DNA of 64,000 nucleotides from Qipengyuania_B sp965214525 (GTDB lineage Bacteria; Pseudomonadota; Alphaproteobacteria; Sphingomonadales; Sphingomonadaceae). The stretch lies in the NCBI GenBank assembly GCA_965214525.1, contig OZ243959.1, forward strand, positions 186,001 through 250,000. The letters run 5' to 3'. This document shows positions 34,162 to 43,158 of the stretch, one piece after another (position 1 is the first letter of the stretch; every line of letters starts with the position of its first letter). The notes under the pieces were generated by a model that was not told where the DNA came from, did no database searches, and saw nothing but the letters and a program-made list of their open reading frames with translations. The translations under genes were made by a program, and so were the position numbers.

Positions 34162-35301
34162 TCAATACCCGCTCAGCTGCGCCACCCGTCCGGCGTGGTA
34201 GTACTGATCGCCCAGGAATTCTTGCAAGGCACGGTCGCGTTTCATGTATAGCCCGATGTCGTATTCGTCGGTCATGCCGACGCCGCCATGCATCTGCACG
34301 CCTTCCTTGACTGCCAGACCGGCGACCTTGGCAACCTTGGCCTTGGCGACCGATGCCATCAGATCGGCCCGTTCGCTGTCGCCGTCGAGCAATTGCGCGG
34401 CCTTGGCGACGACCGCGCGGGCGATCTCGACTTCGGAATAAAGGTGCGACGCGCGGTGCTGCAAAGCCTGGAATTCGGCGATGACCTGACCGAACTGCTT
34501 GCGCTGCTTGATGTACTCGACCGTGCGCTGCATCGCGCCCCCGGCCACCCCCGCTCCCTCTGCAGCCGCGCCGACGCGGCCGGCCGTCAGCATGGCGTTC
34601 AGGATCGCGCGCCCGCCATCGACCTCGCCGATGACCGCGTCGCCATCGAGTTCCACCCCGTCGAAAGTGGTGTGGGTGGCGACCGAGCTATCGACCAGGC
34701 GCACCGCATCGTGGCTCATATTGGCGGCATCCTTGGGCACGGCGAACAAGGTGATGCCGTCCTCGTCGCTATCGGAACCCGAGGTACGGGCGGCAACCAC
34801 GATCATGTCCGCACTGGCGCCATGCAGCACGAAGTCCTTCTTGCCGCTCAGGCGGAAGCCGTTGCCGGATCTTTCCGCTTTGGTCTTGATGCGTTCGGGC
34901 CGGTGTTTCGCGCCCTCGTCGATGGCGACGGCGAAAACCTGCTCGCCCGCGATCAGACCCGGTAGCCAGCGGCCACGCACATCCTCGCCGCCATGCTTGA
35001 GCGCTGTCGCAGCCAGGACGGCGGAGGCGAGAAATGGCGAGGGGGTAAGGTTGCGCCCTATCTCCTCGAGCACGATGCCCGCCTCGACATGGCCCATTCC
35101 AAGACCGCCAGCGTCTTCGTCAACGAGGATGCCGGTGAAGCCCATTTCCGCAAATTGCTTCCACAAGGCGTGCCCGAACCCGTCCTTGCAATCGGTGTCG
35201 CGCCAATGGCGCAGCTGTTTGTCGATCGCGCCTTCGTCGGCCATGAACTGGCCGACGGTATCGGCGAGCATGGCCTGATCTTCATTATGGTAAAGCGGCA
35301 T
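34162..35301 (-). CDS. acyl-CoA dehydrogenase family protein, shorter partner
   Basis: This 379-residue flavoprotein has an acyl-CoA dehydrogenase fold. The N-terminal helical domain shows FTGILVDEDAGGLGMGHVEA, the beta domain FRLSGKKDFVLHGASADMIV, and the C-terminal helices YIKQRKQFGQVIAEFQALQH and QMHGGVGMTDEYDIGLYMKR. It introduces an alpha-beta double bond into an acyl-CoA, passing electrons to ETF. Being adjacent to a second, slightly longer homologue suggests a heteromeric dehydrogenase as seen in steroid side-chain or cyclic acid degradation (inference). ATG 35301 has a GGGAGA ribosome site. Confidence 0.9.
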   Translation of the reverse strand: MPLYHNEDQAMLADTVGQFMADEGAIDKQLRHWRDTDCKDGFGHALWKQFAEMGFTGILVDEDAGGLGMGHVEAGIVLEEIGRNLTPSPFLASAVLAATALKHGGEDVRGRWLPGLIAGEQVFAVAIDEGAKHRPERIKTKAERSGNGFRLSGKKDFVLHGASADMIVVAARTSGSDSDEDGITLFAVPKDAANMSHDAVRLVDSSVATHTTFDGVELDGDAVIGEVDGGRAILNAMLTAGRVGAAAEGAGVAGGAMQRTVEYIKQRKQFGQVIAEFQALQHRASHLYSEVEIARAVVAKAAQLLDGDSERADLMASVAKAKVAKVAGLAVKEGVQMHGGVGMTDEYDIGLYMKRDRALQEFLGDQYYHAGRVAQLSGY

Positions 35302-35437
35302 GTCGTCTCCCTCTCTCCGATGCAGGAGAGGGCCGGGGTGAGGGGCAGTTCTTCCCGGCCCTGTTTGATGGTTTTGATGGAGAGACCTTGACCCCCTCTC
35401 CCGACCCGTCCCCCGCAAAGGGCGAGGGCCGAAATGT
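35302..35437. repeat. intergenic repeat with two inverted GC-rich copies
   Basis: The gap between the two acyl-CoA dehydrogenase genes holds CTCTCCGATGCAGGAGAG with GGCCGGGGTGAGGG, and further on an inverse copy beginning CCCCCTCTCCCGACC and ending AGGGCGAGGGCCG. This is a dispersed repeat type seen across proteobacterial intergenic regions. It may stabilise the transcript between the two genes. Confidence 0.6.
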
Positions 35438-36619
35438 TCAGGCGCCCGGCAATTCCAGGATGCGCTTGGAAATGACGTTCAACATGATTTCGCTGGTGCC
35501 GCCCTCGATGCTGTTTGCCTTGGTGCGAAGCCAGTTGCGCGCCGGCTTGCCGCCGCCTGTCTCTTCGCTGTCCCATTCCAGGCTGGTCGAACCGCCCGCC
35601 GCCATCATCAATTCGTGGCGGCGCTTGTTGAGTTCGGTGCCGGCATATTTCATCATGTTGGATTGCGCCGGATGCCCCTTGCCCACCTTCACCTCGTCGA
35701 GGAACTTCTCGCCCATCGCGGCATAGGCCAGCGCATCGACATCGAACATCGCGAGTTCGGCGCGCAGCACGGGATCGAGCTCGCCCGAATGGCGTTTCAT
35801 CGCCGCACCGATCGCGGATGTCCGGTCGCCGCTGTCGGCACCCGAGATCATCTCGCGCTCGTGCCCCAGCAAGTACTTTGCCACGTCCCAGCCGCGGTTG
35901 ACCTCGCCGACCTGTGAAGGGATGCCCTCGCCATAGCTCTTAGGCACCGTCACATCGTCCATGAACGTTTCGCAAAAGGGCGAGTTGCCGCTGATGAGCT
36001 TGATCGGCTTGGTCGACACGCCCTGCGTCTCCATGTCGAACAGCATGAACGTGATGCCCTGGTACTTGTTCTGCTTGTCGGTGCGGACCAGGCAGAAGAT
36101 CCAGTCGCACTTGTCGGCGTAGCTGGTCCAGACCTTCTGGCCGTTGACGACCCAGTGATCCCCCTGATCCTCCCCATAGGTCTGTAACGAGACGAGGTCC
36201 GATCCGCTGCCCGGTTCTGAATAGCCTTGGCACCAGCGCACTTCGCCGCGCGCGATTTCCGTAAGGAAGCGCTTCTTCTGCTCTTCGGTGCCAAAATGGA
36301 GGAGCGCAGGGCCGAGCATCCAGATGCCGAAGCTGGAAAGCGGCGGGCGCGCCCCGATCCGCGCCATTTCCTCGCGCAGCACCTTGGCTTCGGGCGCGGA
36401 TAGACCGGCCCCGCCATATTCCTTGGGCCACGCGGGAACCGTATAGCCCTTGTCGCGCGCGGCTTCGAACCATTGGCGCTGCGCATCGCTCTTGAATTGA
36501 GCGTTGCGGCCGCCCCAGTAGACGTCTTCTTCGTCGCTGACGGGCTGGCGCATTTCCGGCGGACAATTGGCTTCCAGCCAATTGCGGATGTCGGAACGAA
36601 AGGCGTCGAGTTGGGCCAT
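35438..36619 (-). CDS. acyl-CoA dehydrogenase family protein, longer partner
   Basis: This 393-residue acyl-CoA dehydrogenase has GYTVPAWPKEYGGAGLSAPE, CQGYSEPGSGSDLVSLQTY (FAD/acyl binding), DHWVVNGQKVWTSYADKCDW and RTKANSIEGGTSEIMLNVIS at the C terminus. This form is common in steroid, terpenoid and branched or cyclic acid degradation clusters of actinobacteria and sphingomonads. It heads the leftward unit that includes a second dehydrogenase and an SDR. ATG 36619 has a GGAGAG ribosome site. It is divergent from the GPH transporter gene. Confidence 0.92.
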   Translation of the reverse strand: MAQLDAFRSDIRNWLEANCPPEMRQPVSDEEDVYWGGRNAQFKSDAQRQWFEAARDKGYTVPAWPKEYGGAGLSAPEAKVLREEMARIGARPPLSSFGIWMLGPALLHFGTEEQKKRFLTEIARGEVRWCQGYSEPGSGSDLVSLQTYGEDQGDHWVVNGQKVWTSYADKCDWIFCLVRTDKQNKYQGITFMLFDMETQGVSTKPIKLISGNSPFCETFMDDVTVPKSYGEGIPSQVGEVNRGWDVAKYLLGHEREMISGADSGDRTSAIGAAMKRHSGELDPVLRAELAMFDVDALAYAAMGEKFLDEVKVGKGHPAQSNMMKYAGTELNKRRHELMMAAGGSTSLEWDSEETGGGKPARNWLRTKANSIEGGTSEIMLNVISKRILELPGA

Positions 36620-36834
36620 TGCGTCTCTCCTCGTATGTCTCGTTTCGAGGGGAGGTAGAACCATTCCGCCATTTCGCGCAAGGCCCGTCGCGACGATCCG
36701 CCGTGCCGTAGCGTCCGACGCGGCGGCATTGACGCGGTGCAAGCATTCTCTAGGCTTGATGCCGGTTCTGGGAGAATCGCAACGATGACGGAGAGTGCGG
36801 TCGCAATCTGTATACATCAGAGGTATATAACCGC

Positions 36835-38271
36835 GTGAGTTTCGTCACCGGACCACTGTCGATGCGCCTGAAGCTCGCGCATGGCTTTGGCGCCGTGGCG
36901 TTCGGCGTCAAGGATAACGGCTTTTCGTTCTTCCTGCTGATCTATTACAACCAGGTGCTCGGCATGAATGCGGGTGTCGTCAGTCTGGCGCTGGGGGCGG
37001 CGCTGCTGGTCGACGCGGTGATCGATCCTATCCTGGGTTATCTGTCGGACCGCACCTATACGCGCTGGGGCCGGCGCTTGCCGTGGCTTTATGCCGCCGC
37101 GCTGCCGCTGGCGGTGGTGTGGGTCATCCTGTGGAACCCGCCGGCGGGCGAGACGCCGACTTTCTGGTCGCTTTTGGCCATCGCGGTCGTCGTGCGGATA
37201 TTTCTGTCCGCCTGCGAAGTGCCGTCGGTCGCGATGGTGCCCGAGATTACCGCCGATTACGACGAGCGCACCACCCTGTTCCGTTACCGTTATCTGTTCG
37301 GCTGGATGGCCGGGCTCGCCATGATGCTTTTGGCTTATACCGTGTTCATGCCGGGTGCGGAGGGTATGCTCGAGCCGGGCGGCTACAGCATGTTCGGGAC
37401 GTTCGGCGCGATCCTCATCTTCATTTCGGTGGTCGGGTCGGCACTGGGGCAGCATCGCGTTGTCGCCCATCTGCCGGTGCAGCGTCCCGCGCCATTCTCG
37501 CTGCGCAATGCGTTTTCCGAAATCAAGGAGGCCTTTGCCGAACCCGCCTTCGTCATCTTCGCCTTTGGCGGGTTGGCGGCCTATGTCAGCCAGGGGATGA
37601 CCTTTTCCATCTCCAACTATCTCAACCTGTTCGTCTGGCAGTTCGGTCAAGTGGCCTTGATCGCCTACCCCATCGTCCTGTTCGCCAGCGTCGTGCTGAT
37701 GTTCTTTATCGTGGGGCCGATGCACCAGCGTCTCGGCAAGGCTTACACTGCGGCCCTCTCGATCATCCTGGCGCTTATATTCGGGTTGATTCCGTACGGC
37801 CTGCTGCTGCTGGGCTTCTGGCCCGAACCCGGAACGCTCGCATCGACCGTGCTCCTCTACAGTTTCATATTGTTCGGCAATTGCTTTGGCATCGTATCGC
37901 TCATCAGCGGTTCGTCCATGATCGCCGAGATCGTCGAAGCGTTCGAGATGCGCACCGGCCGCCGGGCGGAGGGATCGTTTTACGCTGGCAATTGGTTCAT
38001 CCAGAAATGCGCCACGGGAGTCGGCATATTCCTGACCGGGCAGATCATCGCGTTTTCGCAACTGCCGGACGACGCCGTGCAGGGAGCGGTCGAGTGGCCG
38101 ATTATCGCCAGCATGGTGCTGGTATACGGCGGTATCTCGATCGTTCTGGCGCTGATCGCGGCCTTCTGGTTCCGGCGCTTCCCCATCGACCGGGCCGGGC
38201 ACGAGGAGCGGGTAAAGGCCTTGAACGCGGCCGCACGGGCAGACATGGAAGGCGGCATCACAGGTGCCTAG
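36835..38271 (+). CDS. GPH/MFS-type transporter
   Basis: This 478-residue transporter has about twelve membrane helices and belongs to the glycoside-pentoside-hexuronide cation symporter branch of the MFS. The cytoplasmic loop LGYLSDRTYTRWGRRLPWL is characteristic, as is the TADYDERTTLFRYRYLFGW loop. Sphingomonad members of this branch often sit beside acyl-CoA dehydrogenases rather than sugar genes. The substrate may therefore be an organic acid or lipid-like compound (inference). It starts at GTG 36835. The upstream region is unusually AT-rich (TATACATCAGAGGTATATAA at 36811-36830) and probably holds the promoter and an operator. Confidence 0.87.
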   Translation: MSFVTGPLSMRLKLAHGFGAVAFGVKDNGFSFFLLIYYNQVLGMNAGVVSLALGAALLVDAVIDPILGYLSDRTYTRWGRRLPWLYAAALPLAVVWVILWNPPAGETPTFWSLLAIAVVVRIFLSACEVPSVAMVPEITADYDERTTLFRYRYLFGWMAGLAMMLLAYTVFMPGAEGMLEPGGYSMFGTFGAILIFISVVGSALGQHRVVAHLPVQRPAPFSLRNAFSEIKEAFAEPAFVIFAFGGLAAYVSQGMTFSISNYLNLFVWQFGQVALIAYPIVLFASVVLMFFIVGPMHQRLGKAYTAALSIILALIFGLIPYGLLLLGFWPEPGTLASTVLLYSFILFGNCFGIVSLISGSSMIAEIVEAFEMRTGRRAEGSFYAGNWFIQKCATGVGIFLTGQIIAFSQLPDDAVQGAVEWPIIASMVLVYGGISIVLALIAAFWFRRFPIDRAGHEERVKALNAAARADMEGGITGA

Positions 38272-38314
38272 GCGATAACGGAACATACCTACGAACAAGA
38301 GAGAGGTTTCAATC

Positions 38315-39643
38315 ATGGATTTCCAACCTACCGACCGGCAACAATATTGGCGCGACCGTGTCCGCGATTTCATTCAGGCAAAGGTGCGCCCCGCCGTCGC
38401 GACCTATGGCGAGCAGGATCGCCAGGGCGACCGCTGGAAGGTCATCCAGGTCGTCGAAGACCTGAAGGCCGAGGCGAAGGAACAGGGCATCTGGAACCTG
38501 TTCATGCCGCCCAAGAACGACAGCCACCATCACGTCGATGACAGCTACGAGTTCGAGGGGCCGGGCCTAACCAATCTGGAATACGCTCTGTGCGCCGAGG
38601 AGATGGGCCGTGTCGGCTTCGCGTCGGAGGTATTCAACTGCTCCGCGCCAGATACCGGCAACATGGAAGTGCTGCATCGCTACGGCACCAAGGAACAGAA
38701 GAACCAATGGCTCACGCCGCTGATGAACGGTGAAATCCGCTCCGCCTTCCTGATGACCGAGCCGCAGGTGGCATCGTCCGATGCGACCAACATCGAATGC
38801 CGGATCGAGCGGGACGGGGATGATTACGTTATCAACGGGCGCAAATGGTGGTCCAGCGGGGCGGGCGATCCACGCTGCAAGGTGGCAATCGTCATGGGCA
38901 AGACCGATACCGAGGCCAATCGCCACGCGCAGCAATCGATGGTGCTGATGCCGCTCGACGCCAAGGGCGTGAATATCCTGCGGCACCTGCCGGTATTCGG
39001 CTACGACGATGCGCCGCACGGCCACATGGACATCGAGTTGAAGGATGTACGCATCCCGGCCGACAACATCCTGCTTGGCGAGGGGCGCGGGTTCGAAATC
39101 GCGCAGGGCCGGCTGGGCCCGGGCCGCATCCACCATTGCATGCGCACGATCGGCGTCGCGGAAGCGGCGTTGGAAAAGATGTGCAAGCGGCTGCAGGTGC
39201 GCGAGGCATTCGGCAAGCCGGTCTACAAGCATTCGGTGTGGGAAGAGCGGATCGCCCGGGCGCGCATCGATATCGACATGACCCGCCTGTTGTGCCTCAA
39301 GGCTGCCGACATGATGGACAAGGTCGGCAACAAGGCGGCCAAGCAGGAGATCGCGATGATCAAGGTGCAGGCACCCAACATGGCATTGAAGATCATCGAT
39401 GATGCGATCCAGGCGCATGGCGGCGGCGGCGTGTCCGAAGATTTCGGATTGGCCAAAGCCTATGCCTCCATGCGGACGCTAAGGCTGGCGGATGGCCCCG
39501 ACGAGGTGCATGCACGCTCCATCGCCCGGATGGAGATCGGCAAGCATGCGCCCGACGATGGTGGCAATGTCGTAGGCCTGCGCTCCAACAATGCGGAAGC
39601 CGCAAGCGCGGGCAGCGCGGCGGCTACGGCCGCGGCGCGTTAA
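38315..39643 (+). CDS. acyl-CoA dehydrogenase, LvaC/ACAD11-like
   Basis: This 442-residue acyl-CoA dehydrogenase is of the long bacterial type close to ACAD10/11. It has AFLMTEPQVASSDATNIECR, DYVINGRKWWSSGAGDPRCK, LGPGRIHHCMRTIGVAEAAL, and IQAHGGGGVSEDFGLAKAYA. An Ala/Ser-rich tail (last 20 residues) looks dispensable. In Pseudomonas levulinate breakdown, LvaC of similar length acts with the APH-like kinase LvaA to turn 4-hydroxyacyl-CoA into 2-enoyl/3-hydroxyacyl-CoA. A matching kinase gene lies two genes downstream. Ribosome site AGAGAGG precedes ATG 38315. Confidence 0.92.
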   Translation: MDFQPTDRQQYWRDRVRDFIQAKVRPAVATYGEQDRQGDRWKVIQVVEDLKAEAKEQGIWNLFMPPKNDSHHHVDDSYEFEGPGLTNLEYALCAEEMGRVGFASEVFNCSAPDTGNMEVLHRYGTKEQKNQWLTPLMNGEIRSAFLMTEPQVASSDATNIECRIERDGDDYVINGRKWWSSGAGDPRCKVAIVMGKTDTEANRHAQQSMVLMPLDAKGVNILRHLPVFGYDDAPHGHMDIELKDVRIPADNILLGEGRGFEIAQGRLGPGRIHHCMRTIGVAEAALEKMCKRLQVREAFGKPVYKHSVWEERIARARIDIDMTRLLCLKAADMMDKVGNKAAKQEIAMIKVQAPNMALKIIDDAIQAHGGGGVSEDFGLAKAYASMRTLRLADGPDEVHARSIARMEIGKHAPDDGGNVVGLRSNNAEAASAGSAAATAAAR

Positions 39644-39656
39644 GCTGACGCCCATT

Positions 39657-39700
39657 CCCGCTCATGGTGCGCCTGTCGAACCATGAGCGGGTTGGTTCTT
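39657..39700 (+). terminator. 12-bp hairpin with T-rich tail between the dehydrogenase and alcohol dehydrogenase genes
   Basis: CCCGCTCATGGT (39657-39668) pairs perfectly with ACCATGAGCGGG (39680-39691), loop 11 nt including CCTGTCGA, followed by TTGGTTCTT. The sequence also resembles a dispersed sphingomonad repeat. It may attenuate transcription into the alcohol dehydrogenase gene. Confidence 0.6.
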
Positions 39701-39729
39701 AGACAGGCCCAGGACGAGCGGAGTATAGA

Positions 39730-40818
39730 ATGGCTAAAGCGGCGATACTAGAGAAACCCGGGCAGGGCCTGCGCATCGGCGAGGTCGAACTTGGCAATCC
39801 GGCCCCGCACGAGGTGCTGATTGACACCAAGGCGTGTGGCCTGTGCCATTCGGACCTGCATTTCATCGAAGGCACCTACCCGCACCTGCTGCCCGCCATC
39901 CCGGGACACGAGGCGGCCGGCGTGGTCCGCGCCGTCGGCAGCGAGGTGACGACGGTGAAGCCAGGCGATCACGTGGTCTCGTGCCTCAGTGCCTTTTGCG
40001 GCCATTGCGAGTTCTGCGTGACCGGGCGCATGGCGCTGTGCCTGGGCGGAGAGACGCGCCGTGACCCGAACGGGACGCCCCGCATCCGGGCAGCCGATGG
40101 CGGCGAGATGAACCAGATGCTGAACCTGTCGGCGTTCTGCGAGCAGATGCTGATCCACGAACATGCCTGCGTCGCGATCGACCGGGACATGCCGTTGGAC
40201 CGGGCCGCGGTGATCGGTTGCGCGGTAACGACGGGGGCGGGCACGATCTTCAACGCATGCAGCGTGGTGCCGGGCGAAACCGTGGCAGTCATTGGTTGCG
40301 GCGGGGTCGGGCTTGCCGCGATCAATGCCGCGCGGATTGCAGGTGCGGGCATGGTCATCGCCGCCGATCCCGTGAAGGAGAAGCGCGACCTGGCGGAGGC
40401 CTTAGGGGCCACGCACACCGTAAATGCCTTGGCCGACGATGCGGCGAAGCAGATCCTCGCGATCTCCAAAGGAGGCGTGCATCACGCGATCGAGGCGGTG
40501 GGGCGACAAGCTTCAGCGGACCTCGCCGTCGCCTGTCTGCGCCGGGGCGGAACCGCGACCATCCTCGGCATGATGCCGCTCGACTGCAAGGTGGGCTTGG
40601 GCGCGATGGACCTGCTGTCTGGCAAGAAGCTGCAGGGCGCGATCATGGGCATGAACCACTTCCCGGTCGACCTGCCGCGCCTCGTCGATTTCTACATGCG
40701 CGGCCTGCTCGATCTCGATACGATCATTGCCGAGCGGATCGCGCTCGATGACATCAACGAAGGGTTCGAGAAGATGAAGGCCGGGCATACGGCCCGCAGC
40801 GTGGTGGTGTTCGACTGA
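39730..40818 (+). CDS. zinc-dependent alcohol dehydrogenase
   Basis: This 362-residue medium-chain dehydrogenase has the catalytic zinc ligands in GLCHSDLHFIEG (Cys) and PGHEAAGVVRAVGSEV (His-Glu). The structural zinc Cys set is CGHCEFCVTGRMALC, and the Rossmann loop is VIGCGGVGLAAINAARIAGA. It oxidises a primary or secondary alcohol with NAD(P) or a tightly bound cofactor; its substrate is likely a pathway alcohol. Its stop overlaps the phosphotransferase start by one base, so the two are coupled. Confidence 0.93.
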   Translation: MAKAAILEKPGQGLRIGEVELGNPAPHEVLIDTKACGLCHSDLHFIEGTYPHLLPAIPGHEAAGVVRAVGSEVTTVKPGDHVVSCLSAFCGHCEFCVTGRMALCLGGETRRDPNGTPRIRAADGGEMNQMLNLSAFCEQMLIHEHACVAIDRDMPLDRAAVIGCAVTTGAGTIFNACSVVPGETVAVIGCGGVGLAAINAARIAGAGMVIAADPVKEKRDLAEALGATHTVNALADDAAKQILAISKGGVHHAIEAVGRQASADLAVACLRRGGTATILGMMPLDCKVGLGAMDLLSGKKLQGAIMGMNHFPVDLPRLVDFYMRGLLDLDTIIAERIALDDINEGFEKMKAGHTARSVVVFD

Positions 40819-41900
40819 TGGCGACTGACGCGCCGCAAATCGACTACGAGAAGGAGATGGTCGGCACGATCGACGTGCCGGAACGCGACCGGCTGGACGA
40901 AGACGCGCTGACCGCATGGATGCGGGAGCATGTAGACGGGTTCGCCGGGCCGATCACGCTCAGCAAATTCAGGGGCGGGCAGTCCAACCCGACATACAAG
41001 GTCGAGACGCCCGGCCGCGCCTACGTGCTGCGCCGCCAGCCGTTCGGCAAGCTGCTGCCAAGCGCCCATGCGGTGGACCGCGAATACAAGGCGATGGCGG
41101 CGCTCGGGCCGACCGGCTTTCCGGTCCCGCGCACCTACGGCCTGTGCGAAGACGAGGACGTTATCGGCTCCAAGTTCTTCGTCATGGGGCTGGTCGAGGG
41201 GCGTTCCTTATGGAACGGCGCGCTGCCCGATTGTTCGCCTGACGAACGTCGCGATATTTACCATTCCATGATCGACACGCTGGCCGACCTCCACATGAAG
41301 AAGCCGGACGCCATCGGCATGGGCGATTTCGGCCGCAGCGAGGATTACTGCGCACGCCAAATCGCCCGGTGGTCCAAGCAGTACAAGCTGTCGGAAACCG
41401 AGACGATTTCCGAGATGGACCGGCTGATCGAATGGCTGCCGCAGACCATCCCGCCGCAGCACGCCAGCGGCATCGTGCATGGCGATTACCGGCTCGACAA
41501 CCTGCTGTTCGCGAGCGACGCGCCGCGCGTTGCCGCCGTGCTGGACTGGGAGCTATCGACGCTGGGCGATCCGGTGGCGGATTTCGCCTACCTGATGCTT
41601 AACTGGGTGAACGAGCCGGATGGCCGCGCGGGGATCGGCGGGCTGGACTTGTCCGCGCTGGGCATTCCGACGCGCGAGGAAGCGGTCGAGCGTTACGTCG
41701 CGCGCACCGGCTTTCCCGTGCCGCCGATGGACTGGTATTTCGCCTACAACCTGTTCCGGCTGGCTGGCATCATGCAAGGGATCAAAAAGCGTGTGATCGA
41801 CGGCACGGCCTCGTCCGACCACGCCAAGCAGATGAGCGAGCGGGTCGGGCCGCTGGTGCAGCGCGCGTACGACTTCGCGCGAGCAGCGGGGATGGACTAG
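40818..41900 (+). CDS. APH-fold phosphotransferase, LvaA/ACAD10-like kinase
   Basis: This 360-residue protein has an aminoglycoside phosphotransferase fold: the nucleotide loop LSKFRGGQSNPTYKVE, the catalytic IVHGDYRLDNLLFAS (HGD...N) and the metal-binding AVLDWELSTLGDPVADFAY. Proteins of this type act with an acyl-CoA dehydrogenase, fused in vertebrate ACAD10/11 and separate in LvaA of Pseudomonas, and phosphorylate the hydroxyl of 4-hydroxyacyl-CoA. The size and the dehydrogenase two genes upstream support that role. An antibiotic-resistance role is unlikely. ATG 40818 overlaps the alcohol dehydrogenase stop by one base. Confidence 0.9.
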   Translation: MATDAPQIDYEKEMVGTIDVPERDRLDEDALTAWMREHVDGFAGPITLSKFRGGQSNPTYKVETPGRAYVLRRQPFGKLLPSAHAVDREYKAMAALGPTGFPVPRTYGLCEDEDVIGSKFFVMGLVEGRSLWNGALPDCSPDERRDIYHSMIDTLADLHMKKPDAIGMGDFGRSEDYCARQIARWSKQYKLSETETISEMDRLIEWLPQTIPPQHASGIVHGDYRLDNLLFASDAPRVAAVLDWELSTLGDPVADFAYLMLNWVNEPDGRAGIGGLDLSALGIPTREEAVERYVARTGFPVPPMDWYFAYNLFRLAGIMQGIKKRVIDGTASSDHAKQMSERVGPLVQRAYDFARAAGMD

Positions 41901-42344
41901 GCTCGAAGGCATGGCCGAGTGGCGGGCAAATTTTGGTTTGATTATCACCCATGCCGCCACCCCAGCGCAGGCTGGGGTCTCCCTCCGGTGGAGCGCAGTC
42001 TTGATAGCGATCCCAGCGTGCGCTGAGATGACAATCTTCTGAGTTTCGTCACCCCGGCTAAGCCGGTCCCCGCGCAGGCGGGGAAGCCGGGGTCCAACTT
42101 CTCTAATGAAAGGTAGCCTGATCCCGGATCAAGTCCGGGATGACGAGGACGTTCGGTGGAGAGCTAATCATGATCCGTCACCCCGGCCTCCGAGCCGGGG
42201 TCCAGCTTTCCTTCTGCTCCGACGGACGAGGTGCATTTCGGCAAAGCCTTGGTGCAACCTACCTTGCTGGCAGGTTCTTGATTCCAGCGCCGTATCCGCG
42301 ATTGTAAGCGTCCATCGCGAGTATGGCTAAGAACAGATCAGGGT
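41901..42344. repeat. cluster of REP-like palindromic repeats
   Basis: This 444-bp gene-free stretch between convergent genes holds at least five GC-rich palindromes: CCCCAGCGCAGGCTGGGG (41960-41977), a diverged copy near 42010, CACCCCGGCTAAGCCGG with GGGGAAGCCGGGGTCC (42050-42095), GATCCCGGATC...CCGGGATGACG (about 42121-42144) and CACCCCGGCCTCCGAGCCGG (42179-42198). These resemble the REP/BIME arrays common in sphingomonads. No gene is supported here. Confidence 0.8.
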
Positions 42345-43070
42345 TCATTGCGGAAGCTCCGTAGAGAATAGACCTTTGAAGTTCCCGACCGGGATACCTT
42401 CAGGTTGGAAGTTCGTGCCTCTGAGCATGTCGTAAACTTGAGGCAACCATCCCAACCGCTCCTCGATGCCGCTTGTCACCGGATCATCGGTGATCTCGAC
42501 GGTGATCCCCCACAGCCTCGTGCCCGGACCGAACTGGGCGGCAAGATTGCTCGGCTCGACCCGTTTCACGCTCGCCGGATTGCTCTCATCGGCAAACGTC
42601 ACCAGCATAGGGCACCAGTCCGGGTGTTCGGTGCAGTCGAGCGTGGCCGTCTCGCCCACCCGCGAGGCGATATCGCGCAGGTCGGCAACCCGGTCGGGCA
42701 CAAACTTGCGCGGCTCCCCTCGTGCCACGCGGCCCGTGTCGCCGAACAACCGCTCGGGCAGCAGCTCGGCCATGCCGCTTTCCGCATCTGCCCCACGTAG
42801 AATGGCAAACAGCGTGCGTCCGCCAGGCAGATCAACCGCCACAGCCTCGCCTCGAAACTCCCCGTCATATGCGCTGACCAGCGCGACAGTCGGCTTCTTC
42901 AGCGTTCTGCTCCATACAGAAGAGCCGGAACGTGTTATGCCGTTATCGTCCACCAGCACCGCGACGCGGTAACGCACTTCAGCGTCGCCGCGCAGCCAGC
43001 CGCAACCGCCGATCGCAATGCTGCCCGCCAGCGCGCCCAGCAAACCAAGAACCCCACGCCGCGGCATCAT
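42345..43070 (-). CDS. hypothetical lipoprotein
   Basis: This 241-residue protein has a twin-arginine-like start (MMPRRGVLGLLGALAGSI) and lipobox IGGC (Cys23). The mature part begins with a short beta-rich segment (VRYRVAVLVDDNGITRSGSS) followed by EFRGEAVAVDLPGGRTLFAI. It has no catalytic motif I recognise; similar lipoproteins occur in alphaproteobacteria. It ends against a palindromic repeat cluster; the subtilisin-like gene lies 88 bp upstream on the same strand. Confidence 0.75.
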   Translation of the reverse strand: MMPRRGVLGLLGALAGSIAIGGCGWLRGDAEVRYRVAVLVDDNGITRSGSSVWSRTLKKPTVALVSAYDGEFRGEAVAVDLPGGRTLFAILRGADAESGMAELLPERLFGDTGRVARGEPRKFVPDRVADLRDIASRVGETATLDCTEHPDWCPMLVTFADESNPASVKRVEPSNLAAQFGPGTRLWGITVEITDDPVTSGIEERLGWLPQVYDMLRGTNFQPEGIPVGNFKGLFSTELPQ

Positions 43071-43158
43071 CGGCTCACCCCCGCTGCCCTCAGCAAAAAG
43101 CGTGCGATAGCGCGGGGGCAGTTAAGGAATGGCTTCTTCCGCCTCGCGGCAAACCACC

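Noticed and set aside
36817..38373. 518-codon minus-strand open frame over the transporter
   Set aside because: The plus-strand frame has twelve membrane helices and GPH motifs; the minus frame is a polar Arg/Gln/His-rich shadow.
40818..41900. Aminoglycoside resistance kinase
   Set aside because: The APH fold is shared, but size, motifs and operon context fit the acyl-CoA-linked kinase branch.
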